A stretch of DNA of 64,000 nucleotides from Acanthosepion esculentum (Eukaryota; Mollusca; Cephalopoda; Sepiida; Sepiidae). Positions 9,991-20,379 of the stretch are shown here, piece after piece (position 1 is the first letter of the stretch; each line of letters opens with the position of its first letter). The translations under genes were made by a program, and so were the position numbers. The notes under the pieces were generated by a model. That model searched no databases, was not told the DNA's origin, and was given only the letters and a program-made list of their open reading frames with translations. Location of the stretch: contig OZ038485.1 of assembly GCA_964036315.1 (NCBI GenBank), forward strand, positions 94,516,451-94,580,450, written 5' to 3'.

Positions 9991-10278
9991 TTTTATTGCT
10001 GGTAATATTTTTTTCAAAAATGTATTGCTGGTAATAAAGTATTGCTGGTAATAATTTTCTTCAAAAACTTATTGCTGGTAATAATTTTTTACAAAGTATT
10101 TCTGCTATTAAAACCTACTTTCATTGTGTTTTGACATCAGTATGGGGGTTAACTATTTACCCATAGCTGGACCCTAACAGGTACTATCACCCAGGGTCAG
10201 GGTGGACCTGAGAACACCAGCAATTAAGAGGTGGCTATAGGCCCCTCAAAACCTCCTGATCAGAGGCATTGCAGTGGG
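9991..10278 (-). repeat. Family B dispersed repeat, body
   Basis: Carries GCTGGTAATA repeats, then ACCCATAGCTGGACCCTAAC, AGGTACTATCACCC, and CCTCAAAACCTCCTGATCAG, the same block order (reverse) as plus-strand copies at 28640, 31150, 43900 and 49090. Confidence 0.75.
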
Positions 10279-10518
10279 ACGTAGTTTATCGTCTTACCCA
10301 GGACGCGGATGTAGTTTATCGTCTTACCCAGGACGCGGATGTAGTTTATCGTCTTACGCAGGACGCGGATGTAGTTTATCGTCTTACCCAGAACGCGGAT
10401 GTAGTTTATCGTCTTACCCAGGACGCGGATATAGTTTATCGTCTTACCGAGGACGCGGATGTAGTTTATCGTCTTACCCAGGACGCGGATGTAGTTTATC
10501 GTCTTACCCAGGATGGCT
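10279..10518 (-). repeat. 30-bp VNTR inside family B (about 8 copies)
   Basis: The unit (plus strand) is GTAGTTTATCGTCTTACCCA followed by GGACGCGGAT. Eight near-identical copies occur. The same unit is present about twice at 43864-43911 and about once at 28606 and 31132 in other family B copies, so it is a copy-number-variable internal segment. The open frames in both strands exist only because 30 is a multiple of three. Confidence 0.85.
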
Positions 10519-10799
10519 AAATCTCTGAAGAAGACTGTAAGGCACAACGGTAGAAATATTATAAGTATAATAACTAAGATTAGCATTCTTCATTTTATGC
10601 GCTGTGACTCTTCAAGACATGGGCAATCACGGCTCATCACAAAATCCTATCCTTTGTAGCACTAATTAATGCTTATCCCTTACTATATATCGCAGTTTAT
10701 ATTTTTTTCATCTAACTACACAATCCCGTTAGATTAGATTACTCTAATTAGATTACTCGCTGTTTCCCGCTGCTTTTCTTACCTTCTTCATGTCCTGTG
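10519..10799. other. Unassigned spacer
   Basis: No recognised gene. AT-rich with short direct repeats ATTAGATTACTC near 10733-10755. Confidence 0.3.
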
Positions 10800-11170
10800 G
10801 GTGTTAAATCTTCCAAGCCTTATTTTCTCCTTATATGTCTCTTTCTGATTCAATGTACAAGCGTTTTTTCTCCTTAAAATTTCCTCATTGCTCACATGCC
10901 CTGTTAATGGTATTCTCAGCATCCTTCTGTAGAGCCGCATCCCTGTTGCCTCAAGACTCCTTTTCATCTGTGATGTTATTGACTAGTATCCACTGCCATA
11001 TTGGAGAACTGGTACTACATAACAGTTCAGCGCGCGTTTCTTTGTTGCTAATGAAACTTTCCTATTTCTTAATACATTGTTTGCAGCGTGATGCACTGGA
11101 CACTGAACTATACAGATTTTAATCGCACTGAGTGCTTCTTGTATGTGCTGGATGAACAAGATCATATACT
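10800..11170 (-). pseudogene. LINE reverse transcriptase C-terminal fragment (second LINE group)
   Basis: On the minus strand, translation gives LATKKRALNCYVVPVLQYGS followed by a broken continuation resembling ATG.RLYRRMLRIPLTGHV.NEE. The same block is found at 41750-41880 (plus), 43500-43640 (minus) and 14670-14700 (plus). This is the post-palm region of a non-LTR reverse transcriptase. Stops and a frameshift near 10985 make it a relic. Confidence 0.7.
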
Positions 11171-11500
11171 AATACTTAACTTGCGACGGTTAAATAGTCA
11201 GCTGTTAGTCTTCTAGAACTAAATCCCAGAGAGCATTGGAGATTTTATAGAATCCATGCCAGATCAGATTTAGAGCCCTTTTTTGCGGGGAACATGTAAG
11301 ACCATCACTTGAGTAGTCTGTTGTTTGTGATGTTTTGTATTAGTCCTATAAACATTACATAAGAACGTATCAGACTTACGCAGAAAAACGTGCGAATTTT
11401 GATGAGTGTTGGTTGGTTGATTTTGATATAGAGGGCCCGAGAATTTGAAGTTTGTCTTTGTTATTTTCGTGGTGTAGTATATTGGTGTTGTCAACAAGTA
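11171..11500. other. Unassigned spacer
   Basis: No recognised coding or RNA feature. Confidence 0.3.
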
Positions 11501-11862
11501 TAGGGTGACCAAAAAAAACAATCCAATAAAACCAAGAGTGATGGAAGAAAAATATTTAATTCATAGTAATTGAAAAGCTTAAAACATGCCATTTAAGAAA
11601 CAATGATGGAATTTTCATTTTTTTTTAAATTACGTCCTGTAGATGGCGTCCTCCTGTACGAATGCATTCTTGAAATCTGATGCTGAGATTCCTCATTGAC
11701 TGCTGCAACATCTCAGCTGGGATACTGTGAATTTCATTGTCGTTACTAAAATGGCGAAATGTTTACTTGCTCAAGGTCACTGTCTCGCAGTGTTGCCACA
11801 TGCTCATATCTGGCAATACGCACTTCAAAAATTCCCGTTTTTTGGGGTCACCCTGTATTTTC
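11501..11862 (-). mobile_element. Mariner-superfamily relic with matching ends
   Basis: TAGGGTGACCAAAAAAAACA at 11501 and TTTTTTGGGGTCACCCTGTA ending at 11862 are approximate inverted repeats. Between them, the minus strand at 11640-11740 reads like a transposase C-terminus (IHSIPAEMLQQS then R.Q.CIRTGG.HLQD). A related end (GGGGGACACCC) and transposase tail are at 60870-61300. Most of the transposase is deleted. Confidence 0.65.
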
Positions 11863-12249
11863 CTGTATTGTGAAGGTGGACAGGAACGTGTTCGAATTCT
11901 CGAGGACTTCTATCTTAAAATCAATCAACAAACACTCAACTACGGCGCCTTCCTTGATGAATTTCATCTTCTTAACATCAAGAAACTGATTAGACAACTG
12001 GAAAAGGTCAGTATAAAAATAAGTAAATACAATATGTCTATATTATTCAATGAAACATGTTTGAATGAAGATATGTTGCCTAAATATACATATCTATATA
12101 GGTATATTTTTACTCAAGTAGACTCAATTACTCCATAGCTAGAAACTTACTTATTAATCTGAAATGTCCACTACATAATTTTCAGTCTAGGTGATTAACA
12201 CGCCCCCCCCCCCCACCGGATCAAGCGCATTGACAGGGTAGATAATTAT
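11863..12249. other. Unassigned open stretch
   Basis: A 133-codon frame runs over 11737-12138 on the plus strand but its first part lies inside the mariner relic. The remainder (for example LNYGAFLDEFHLLNIKKLIRQ in part) has no repeat-like composition and no family I recognise. It may be a chance frame or an old exon-like relic. A C-run occurs at 12203-12214. Confidence 0.25.
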
Positions 12250-12965
12250 GCTGAAAATTAAATGTTTGTAATTTCTGATAAATTTCCGGGATTTACATGC
12301 AGACTATTGTCCTCATCTTTGTTGTTATTATCACAACGTTGTTATGCGCTCTGGTCTTCACCAGCAAACAGGACGGCAAATAGCTGAACTAGACTAAAAA
12401 TTAGAACAAGACGAGATATCCCGAGGCATGGACAGTGGAACGAGAACAGTCTACTCCGGTAGTCATTGAAAGTGTTCAGATAAACTATATTCCTTAGTTC
12501 TACCAGTTCAGACCTTCACGGCTAAGACTCTCCATAAACCATGCACATTGTAGCGAACCGCCCTCACGCCCTTCGTATTCCATAGATGAGATGTAAGTTC
12601 CACTCGAGCAACTCTTCCTACAAATCGTTGCTTTTGGGGGAACCGACTCCCAAGAGGATGCTTCCCCGATCACTACAATCTTAACCTGTTCAAGTCTATG
12701 GCTAACCGTTATCCTCCCCACATACCCGCATAAAATGTGCCTCTTAATTTGTATGCCTCTACCTCTTGTGATTCTTGGGCATTGTAGAGGGTGACCATTA
12801 TTGTAAAAATAATAAAGATAGGATTCAATTCTGAATACCGTGTAGGTTACCCGTATCAAAATATACCCCATGGGGGCCGGACTGCACAGCGACTGAATCG
12901 TTGTGACAATAGCAACAAAGATGAGGGCAATAATTCTCATGTAAATTAAATGTTTGTAGTGTAAC
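12250..12965. mobile_element. Older foldback element related to 9365-9632
   Basis: AAATTAAATGTTTGTA occurs near both ends (12257 and 12946). Inside, the left arm (12303-12360, GTCCTCATCTTTGTTGTTAT onwards) is inverted relative to the right arm (12897-12935, TTGTGACAATAGCAACAAAG). The middle carries GAGAACAGTCTACTCC, similar to the loop of 9365-9632. Arms are diverged, so this is an older, longer member with about 500 bp of extra internal sequence. Confidence 0.6.
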
Positions 12966-13380
12966 ATAAATGCTGTTTTAATCCTTAGGCGATGAACCTA
13001 CGTAAATATTTAGGGGCTCTTCATGGGTAAGCCACTTGTGCCAAACTAAGATAATCTTACGAAATAGTAGTAGACTCGTTTTTAAGTAACAATAGTGTGG
13101 TAAAACATAATCACATCCTCTTTATGTATTTTTTTTTCAATATTCACACATCTTACTCCTTTACTGAAAGCATATATTTATCTATGGGAGTGCTGAAAAG
13201 TTCTTCATTCGACCAGGAAGAGACTGCAAAGGGATTTCTAATATGTGATGATTTGGTCAGATTTTCCGAAATTGGGTCGGGCCAACAATATTTCAATATC
13301 ACGTCCTATATTGTATTTAAAAAAAAAAAAAGAATTGTTCAGAAATACACGTTGAAAGGTGAAGAAGGGAGATGAAAACT
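12966..13380. other. Unassigned spacer
   Basis: AT-rich. No recognised gene; the frame at 13097-13375 has no family resemblance. Confidence 0.3.
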
Positions 13381-13384
13381 GGAC

Positions 13385-13455
<71 letters not shown>
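13381..13455. repeat. (GATA)n microsatellite
   Basis: About 17 perfect tetranucleotide copies. Confidence 0.95.
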
Positions 13456-13565
13456 TACTTCCTTCCTAACTTTCTTGTTGCATTCATTCCTTCGTTCTTG
13501 ATCTGTTTATGTCCGTTCATATTTAATTCTATTTATATAGAGATATAGGTAAAATAATATATATA

Positions 13566-13685
13566 GAGAGAGAGGGGGACAGGAAAGAGAGGGGGACAGG
13601 AAAGAGAGGGGGCAGGAAAGAGAGGGGGCAGCAAAGAGAGGGGGACAGGAAAGAGAGGGGGACAGGAAAGAGAGGGGGAGGGACT
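13566..13685. repeat. Purine minisatellite, about 17-18-bp units
   Basis: Units of the form GAGAGGGGGACAGGAAA repeat about seven times with small variants (GGGGGCAGGAAA, GGGGGCAGCAAA). Confidence 0.85.
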
Positions 13686-13739
13686 GGAGTATGAACAGGC
13701 CGATAAAAATAACATTATATATTTATATAGTCAGACTGC

Positions 13740-13766
13740 AATAGATAGACAGACGTGAAAAGACTG

Positions 13767-13831
<65 letters not shown>

Positions 13832-13848
13832 TAAAATGAACAGACTGG

Positions 13849-13901
<53 letters not shown>

Positions 13902-13912
13902 GGAACATACTG

Positions 13913-13975
<63 letters not shown>

Positions 13976-13990
13976 AAATGAACAGACTAG

Positions 13991-14028
<38 letters not shown>

Positions 14029-14031
14029 ATT

Positions 14032-14091
<60 letters not shown>

Positions 14092-14106
14092 AAATGAACA
14101 GACTAG

Positions 14107-14164
<58 letters not shown>

Positions 14165-14165
14165 G
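13740..14165. repeat. Composite (GATA)n array with conserved spacers
   Basis: Blocks of GATA are separated by short conserved interruptions (AAAATGAACAGACTGGGATA, AAGGAACATACTGAGATA, AAAATGAACAGACTAGGATA). The related array at 52028-52660 uses ATGAATACACGGAGATA and ATGAATAGAGTGTGATA spacers. Confidence 0.9.
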
Positions 14166-14600
14166 AACATGCTGAGAAGGATATTGATAGACTGCAGAAT
14201 ATTCTGTTTATTTATATTTAAGATTAAAATCAGTCCGTCGCCGCCGCATTTTGATTTTTCTCCTTTTTTTTCTACTTAACGCTCAAAATCCGTTTTTTTT
14301 TTCACTTTCCCACTGACCTCGATATTCAGGAATCTTAATAGTTTCGAAAGGCAGACAAAGAGAGGAATTCCATTACCTAAGTAAATGTTTTCATGGCTAT
14401 AAAAATACGACTTGTGTATGCCTATTCGCGTCAGTTTACTTTTATGCGCTTGTGCATGTCAATCAGTGTATGTCTTCTCTTTGCTCATGCGTGTTTATTT
14501 GATTCCGATCTCTTTACAAAAATACGCACACACACACAAAGAGAAAATGGATTGCGCTTAAATGAAACATCGGCTCCAATGAACGGTCAGATGGATTAGA
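14166..14600. other. Unassigned spacer
   Basis: No recognised gene. Contains T-runs near 14260 and 14293. Confidence 0.3.
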
Positions 14601-14970
14601 GAAAGATGCCTTCTAGAAATTAAGCAAAGAATAAGAAGATGCTTTTAGAAAAAAAAATACCGTGGACTGAACATGTGATCAACGAAGAAGGAATTATTTT
14701 AGAAAAATAGGACCTGAAATGACACTTATAATTACAGCTAGAAAGAGACAGTTAAAATTTTTGTGACACCTAATGCAGAAACAGGGTCTGGAGAATTTAA
14801 CACTCACAAGGCATCCAGAAAACAAGAGGAGCAGAAGGAAACCGCAAGTAAACTGTTTAATGGTTTCAAGGGAATGGATAGTAGAAGAAGGGCAAAAATG
14901 GAAGGTGAAAGGTCAAAAGTCCCTTAAAGCAGCAAAAGTTGTGGTTCACGATCGACCGCGAAGCTGAAGG
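14601..14970 (+). pseudogene. LINE 3' coding end (second LINE group)
   Basis: Translation gives PWTEHVINEE, then after a frameshift ARKRQLKFLWHLMQKQGLEN, LTLTRHPENKRSRRKP and a Lys-rich tail SLKAAKVVV. This is the C-terminal end of a non-LTR reverse transcriptase also seen at 43430-43500 (minus), 46575-46630 and 47690-47890 (plus). Several stops make it a relic. Confidence 0.7.
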
Positions 14971-15540
14971 AACACATGTTGCATGAAAAAAAAGAACCGG
15001 TTCTTCAAGAACGGAATCAAGCGTAACATTTTATCCTTTTATTATGCAATTCCTTTTAAATGGGACGACCACAATCAGTGGCGAACCTACATTTGTGGAG
15101 CCCTGAAACTTGAACAGATATGAGGTCCTTTTAAAACCGGCAACAATAGATTCGAGGATCCAACTGGCAAAATGTCGGCTATGAATAGATTTGGGCGAGC
15201 TCAACGAGCCCACACAGCTGGGGGGGTTCGGTCGCTGCAAGTCCCCAGAAAATCTTGAAATTTGACCAATTTCAGGAGAAGTTTGAGGCCATATAAAATG
15301 GTTATTAAAGCATATTCTAAGGCGAACATTAGCGACTTCAATACATTGGCTTATGACTCCATGAATAAAATGGTCTTATTTTAATAAGAAAGACTTGAAA
15401 AACATCGATTTTGTTGAAAAATTCACGCTGTTATTAGGGGCCACTCTGAGATTAGGGGCCCCTGAAGCTTAAGCTTAATCTTCATTAACTTCATAGAAAA
15501 TCTGTAATTTGCAATTAAGACGCATTTCGTTTAAGCGGAA
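14971..15540. other. Unassigned spacer
   Basis: Contains AGGGGCCACTCTGAGATTAG and AGGGGCCCCTGAAGC near 15436-15470, a local imperfect repeat. No gene recognised. Confidence 0.3.
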
Positions 15541-15549
15541 TATCTTGCA

Positions 15550-15700
<151 letters not shown>

Positions 15701-15849
15701 CAGTGTATTTGGGCAGCAGTTCATTATTTAAAATATATTGTTAAATATAACAGACAATGAATGTCTTTTATGATTATGAGCCATTCTAAATTTCGTATGG
15801 TTGCTTTAATTTCCGGTGAAAATAAAGACAAAAATTGTCCAACATTTGG

Positions 15850-15989
15850 ATATTTTTTATTAAGTTGTTCCACGATCTAAGCTTTCAGCTTACATGAGCC
15901 ATCTTCTGAATGGTTATAATATCTGTATAACTACTCTGAAGGTGGTTTCATGTGAGCCGAAAGCTTCCATCAAGAAACAGCTTAATAAG

Positions 15990-15990
<1 letters not shown>
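15850..15990. repeat. Imperfect foldback with hammerhead-like order of motifs
   Basis: TTATTAAGTTGTTCCACGAT at the left is partly mirrored by AAGAAACAGCTTAATAA at the right; the centre includes AGCTTTCAGCTTACATGAGC against ATGTGAGCCGAAAGCTT. The plus strand reads CTGAAGG, stem, CCGAAAGC, close to the CTGANGA/GAAA order but with the invariant A replaced by G. It is directly followed by (AT)n. Confidence 0.55.

Positions 15991-16052
<62 letters not shown>
15991..16052. repeat. (AT)n microsatellite
   Basis: About 60 bp of alternating AT, abutting the palindrome at 16053. Confidence 0.95.
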
Positions 16053-16055
<3 letters not shown>

Positions 16056-16251
16056 AAAGTGAACATAGAAGTCAACACTTAGAGGCGACAGTCTGTTTCA
16101 TGCTAGATGCAATCGTCAGGCAACTAGTGCTGTTATTTTCTCGGCTTATATAAATAGCCGAGAAAAATAACAGCACTAGTTGCCTGACGATTGCATCTAG
16201 CATGAAACAGACTGTCGCCTCTAAGTGTTGACTTCTATGTTCACTTTTATA
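16053..16251. mobile_element. Giant palindrome, about 92-bp arms, hammerhead-like core on each strand
   Basis: The left arm (ATAAAAGTGAACATAGAAGT to TTTCTCGGCT) is the reverse complement of the right arm (AGCCGAGAAAAATAACAG to ACTTTTAT), with almost no mismatch and a centre of about 15 bp. Each arm carries CTGACGA, a short stem (TGC/GCA), GAAAC, ACTGTC and then GCC: plus strand 16184-16216, minus strand 16119-16087. A single-arm relative is at 18295-18402. Arms this similar imply a recent origin or correction by inverted duplication. Confidence 0.85.
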
Positions 16252-16346
16252 TTTACACACGCTCTATCTCTTATATTGAGCACGTTATCCCATAAATATA
16301 GCACACTTTAAGGCTATATTTCTTCATATATATATATATATATATA

Positions 16347-17944
16347 CAGTCAGAGGAAAAAATACTCGTACACATAAAATTTTTAATTTATTGTATTTCC
16401 AACTAATGAATAAACATACTCTTCATATAATTAGCTGTACACAGATGCATAATAACTAAGAAGAAAATATGAAAAAATATTGATTTAATAGAAATAAATC
16501 CCATTTATCCATTTTAATGGTCGAAAAAAGTATTCGTACAATATAAAAAGAATAGATAATCTTCATTTAATACTTTCTAGAATAGCCATTATTCACTTCT
16601 ACAGCTATCAACATCTTTTTGTAGTTCTCGATTAATGATTTGACAATTTTAGGGGACATTTTGTTCCATTCTTCTTCGCATATGGTCTTCAGATCTGGGA
16701 TGTTTGTTGGAGCTCTGCATTGGATTTGAATTTTCAAATAACGCCACAGATTCTCGATTGGGTTTAAATCTGGGGACTGGCTTGGCCATTTCAGGATATT
16801 TACATTATTTTCAGCTAGCCATTTCTTCGTAGATTTTGCAGTGTGCTTAGAATCATTATCTTGTTGGAAGATCCAATCAGGAGGAAAATCAAGATTTTCA
16901 ACTTGAATCATTAAATTTGCTTCCAAAATATTTTGATATGCTGCGGCATTAATTCTACCATTTATTACTGATATGTTGCAGAAACTTTTGCAGAAAACCA
17001 TTCCCAAACCATGATGCCGCCACCACCAAATTTCACTGCTGGAACTGTTCTTTTGTTTTGAAGGCATCGCCATCTTTCCTCTATACATGATTTCTAGAAT
17101 TACGTCCAAACAACTCAATTTTGGTTTCATCCGTCCATAAAACGCTTTCCCAATACGATTTTTCTTTATCCTTATGTTCACGAACGAATTTCAACCTGGC
17201 ATCTCTGTGTCTTTTCAATAAAGTGAAGTTTTCCGAGGGGTGCGTAACTAGATTGTTCCTATGAATTTCATTGCTTATTGTCCGTTTAGTGACACAGATT
17301 CCTGGTGAAAGCGAATCATCCTGCAACTCTTGACGAGTAACCATTGGATTTTGCTTAATTTGATGCATTAATTCCCTCCAAGATCTTGAAGAAATCTTCC
17401 TTGGAGCACCTGTTCTTCTTTGGTTTTCATCAGGCTTGAGTTTTTATACCTAGCAATGAATGAACTAATGGTAGTAATCGGAATATTAATGTTGTCTGGG
17501 ATTTTCCTGTAACTTTTACCTTCTCTCCAGATTTTAACAATCAGTTCTTTTTGCGAATTTGTCAATTCTTTACCTCTTGCCCTGATGATAACCTTCTTGC
17601 ACGAATATCAATTACATAATGTTCTGGTTGTATTTTTAGGCTAAAAATAACTACTGATAACATTATTGGAACATTCCAGAATATTCCACTTGAATATTCT
17701 AGAGTCTTAAAGCAATTTAAATGTTTTAAAATCTGAACTTTGCATTGTACAAATACTTTTTTCACCTATTAAAATGGATAAATGGGATTTATTTCTATTA
17801 AATCATTTTTTTTTGTTTTCTATGCATATTTATATATTACGCATCTGTATACAGTTAATTATATGAAAAATATGTTTATTCATTAGTTGGAAATACAATA
17901 AAATAAAAATTTGTATGTGCACGAACATTTGTTTCCCGTCACTT
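16347..17944 (-). mobile_element. Tc1-family DNA transposon with about 100-bp terminal inverted repeats
   Basis: The left end CAGTCAGAGGAAAAAATACT at 16347 and the right end (complement of CCCGTCACTT, ending 17944) start inverted repeats of about 100 bp that share TTGTATTTCCAACTAATGAA. Both ends abut TA, as expected for Tc1/mariner insertion at TA dinucleotides. The total of about 1.6 kb is the usual length for a Tc1 element. It is inserted in an AT-rich microsatellite. Confidence 0.88.
16567..17580 (-). pseudogene. Tc1-like DD34E transposase, frameshifted
   Basis: Starts on the minus strand at about 17565 (MTNSQKELIVKIW), with an N-terminal helix-turn-helix (about residues 1-45), a second DNA-binding region encoded around 17080-17370, and the DDE catalytic domain. 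The first Asp lies in LWTDETKIELFG, the second in FQQDNDSKHTAK, and the Glu in PDLNPIENLW, giving the DD34E spacing. The product should be about 340 residues. Reading requires three different frames: one shift near 17430 and another near 17090, so the copy cannot make intact enzyme. The TIRs are well preserved, so it could still be a substrate for an enzyme supplied in trans (inference). Confidence 0.88.
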
Positions 17945-18294
17945 TATATATATATATTTATATAATCAATGCAAATAAATAAATTAAAAACTGTCCACCC
18001 GCCAAAATAACAGAATAGACTACGGCAAGCAATCTAAATATTGGACGAATAAATAGCTTTAATTATCTTCCCAGACCAAAACAAACTATTAAATACGCGA
18101 CCTAAGCAAATCCCCCTCCAAAATGTTTTACTACGTTAATAAAACATCAAAAAACGAAAAGAATAAATAATACAAAATGAAAATGAAAAACGAGTAAAAT
18201 AAATTAACCCAAACAAATAAATAAATAAACAAAGAAGCCACTCCCGTAAAAATAACTCCCAGAATAGATTACCCACAATGCACCACTGACCCAT
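17945..18294. other. Unassigned AT-rich spacer
   Basis: No recognised gene. Contains short (AAAT)n runs near 18218-18232. Confidence 0.35.
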
Positions 18295-18394
18295 ATATAT
18301 ATAAATAGCCGAGGAAAAATCCAGCATTCTCGGCCTGACGTTTGCGTCCAGTATGAAACAGTCTGTCGCCTCTGAGTGTTGACTTCAATGTTCA

Positions 18395-18402
<8 letters not shown>
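18295..18402 (+). repeat. Single-arm relative of the 16053-16251 palindrome
   Basis: Shares ATAGCCGAG, CCTGACG, ATGAAACAG, CTGTCGCCTC and GTTGACTTC with the palindrome arm. It ends at ACTTTTAT followed by (AT)n. The hammerhead-like core here is CTGACGT at 18335, GAAAC at 18355 and CTGTC ending 18367. Outside the core, CTCGGC and GCC...GAG could form a stem I with an internal loop. Confidence 0.65.
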
Positions 18403-18460
<58 letters not shown>

Positions 18461-18482
18461 TAGATAGATAGATAGATAGATA
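18403..18482. repeat. (AT)n / (GATA)n microsatellite
   Basis: About 55 bp of AT followed by six GATA units. Confidence 0.95.
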
Positions 18483-18609
18483 TAAGCAATCATACATGCG
18501 TCCGATCACGCGTATATATAAATTTGCAAATATTTAATTTTTGATGTTAACAAAACAGTGGTCGATGTTGTATTACAGAGCTATAAAGTATATATTAGCA
18601 AATATACAT

Positions 18610-18658
18610 ATTACCTTACGTCGATAGTACAACTCGGAGTCGCACTATCGACGTAAGG

Positions 18659-18662
<4 letters not shown>
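18610..18662. repeat. Perfect 19-bp hairpin beside (AT)n
   Basis: ATTACCTTACGTCGATAGT at 18610-18628 and its exact complement at 18644-18662 enclose a 15-bp loop. A long (AT)n run begins directly at 18661. Confidence 0.85.

Positions 18663-18723
<61 letters not shown>
18661..18723. repeat. (AT)n microsatellite
   Basis: About 60 bp of alternating AT. Confidence 0.95.
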
Positions 18724-18726
<3 letters not shown>

Positions 18727-19190
18727 AATATGACTTCTTGATGTTATCTGCGGGAGACGATCCTAGTGTGCATTACCGTTATCATATAACGGGTTGACCT
18801 AAACACTGTGAGTGAAATTTGGTTGACGTTTGTGCTCACAGGAAGCCACAAGTCATCGTGACCGAGGGTTTGAGCGTACTGGCATTGTTCAAACTTGTTC
18901 ATGCGCTCACTCCCAAGAACTCTAACTAAGCCCTTTGATTGCGATATAAAAGATTAATATGTTTAGAATTATTTAAAGAAGTGTTATATTTTATTTGCTT
19001 TATATTAAAATTTCTAATAGGACATCTGATTTTTCACCAACAATATAATTAGAGAAGTTATTATTATTAATAAGAGTTTATTTTATATTTTTTAGTTCAC
19101 TGAAGAAAATCTGTTTTGTGGATGAATTAATTTTTTAGACGGTTTATTACTTTTATTCATAATTACTTTTTTATCGTAATTTGGGCATTC
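18724..19190. other. Unassigned spacer
   Basis: No recognised gene. May include the untranslated or decayed upstream part of the Penelope element that follows. Confidence 0.3.
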
Positions 19191-19680
19191 CCTCTTATAC
19201 CGCAAATACATTCTAATTATAAACAGAACGAAACTATCCTGAAAAAACTAATAAATACTAATATATCCACCACAGATCCTAATAAAAAAAAAATTAATAA
19301 TATACTATACTAAATTCAATATATCCAATTTAATCTTTTGTAATGACTACTCCTTCCCACCAACTAACATGTTGCAGAAAACCAACATTATATATAAATT
19401 TAAATGTCCCTTGGGAGATTGTATCTCCACCTCAAAAAAATAATATATATGTTGGCCATGCTACTACTACGTTGTCTCGAAGGTTAAGATTTCATTTGAA
19501 TGATGCATCTAACATCTGTAAACTTTTACATCAGCAAGCCTGTCCACATACGCAAATTAGGAAAATTATACTTGAAAATACATTTATACTTTTTCATGGA
19601 AATAATAAACATAAACTAAAAATTCACGAAGCTGTAAATAAAAAAATTGAAACCAATTCTTAATAAAATTGAATGACTAC
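19191..19680 (+). pseudogene. Penelope-like element, C-terminal GIY-YIG endonuclease (frameshifted)
   Basis: From 19369 one frame reads TNIIYKFKCPLGDC, and after a one-base shift in the A-run at 19434-19441 another frame reads NNIYVGHATTTLSRRLRFHL, followed by a basic region. IIY ... YVG with the following Arg (SRRL) and His is the GIY-YIG nuclease arrangement at the C-terminus of Penelope-like reverse transcriptases. The Cys residues between the two halves (KCPLGDC) suit the zinc-finger insertion seen in this nuclease group. The upstream RT domain is absent or too decayed to read. A second Penelope end is at 44990-45462. Confidence 0.78.
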
Positions 19681-19919
19681 TGCACAAATATTTTAAAATG
19701 TTTACAGTAGGTAGTTTAAATTTTGACAATTTTGCTGTTACACCCGATAAATACATATAAAAAAAATCCACATTAAAAAACTCTGACCAATCCTAATTGT
19801 TTTATTACTCCTTAAGCAAAAGAATATTTTCTCCACAAGTCCAAGAAAATTTGGATTACTACTACATAACAAAAGACAATGGTTAAACATCGGAAAACAT
19901 AAGAAAAAATTATTCCCTT

Positions 19920-20003
19920 TGAATAATTTGTGGAAATAACCACTCTTTGCCTGATGAAGGTCGAAAGACCGAAGCACGTGTAGCAGAAATATGGAAAATA
20001 AAG

Positions 20004-20056
<53 letters not shown>

Positions 20057-20090
20057 AAAAATCCACATTAAAACCAAAAACTTGTGTGAC
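19920..20090 (+). repeat. Penelope-type 3' terminal segment with hammerhead-like core
   Basis: TGTGGAAATAACCACTCTTT precedes CCTGATGA (19950-19957), a GGTC-GAAA-GACC hairpin and GAAGCACGTG. This is CTGATGA plus stem II plus a GAA element, with G in place of the last invariant A of GAAA. The homologous segment after the other Penelope end (46045-46100) reads CTGAAGA, GGTC...GACC, GGAAAC. Both are followed by an AAATATGG or ATTATGG block, (AT)n, and AATCCACAT. Confidence 0.65.
20010..20053. repeat. (AT)n microsatellite
   Basis: About 44 bp of alternating AT within the Penelope 3' segment. Confidence 0.95.
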
Positions 20091-20106
20091 TTCTCTCTTC
20101 GCTTTA

Positions 20107-20107
<1 letters not shown>

Positions 20108-20175
<68 letters not shown>
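20108..20175. repeat. (AT)n(GT)n microsatellite
   Basis: AT run to 20120, then about 27 GT units. Confidence 0.95.
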
Positions 20176-20176
<1 letters not shown>

Positions 20177-20379
20177 ACTGATGGAAGATAAGATTGTAAC
20201 ATACTGAATATGTTCCAGTTTAATCAAGATTAAACGTACAATTAATCGCATATCGATCAATACATACACACAATCCAATAAATGGAGTGTGTCAACAATA
20301 CTCAACCTCCATATTAATGCACTCTATAAATTTGTTAGCAGTTAAATTCAGCGTTCTTTAGCTCCTACAGGATATGGGA

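Noticed and set aside
10279..10518. Regular 30-bp direct repeats resembling a CRISPR array
   Set aside because: Units are contiguous without spacers and belong to a eukaryotic dispersed repeat; no cas-like genes exist.
11737..12138. 133-codon frame as a possible gene
   Set aside because: The first third lies inside a mariner relic, and the rest has no recognised domain or splice context; kept only as an unassigned stretch.
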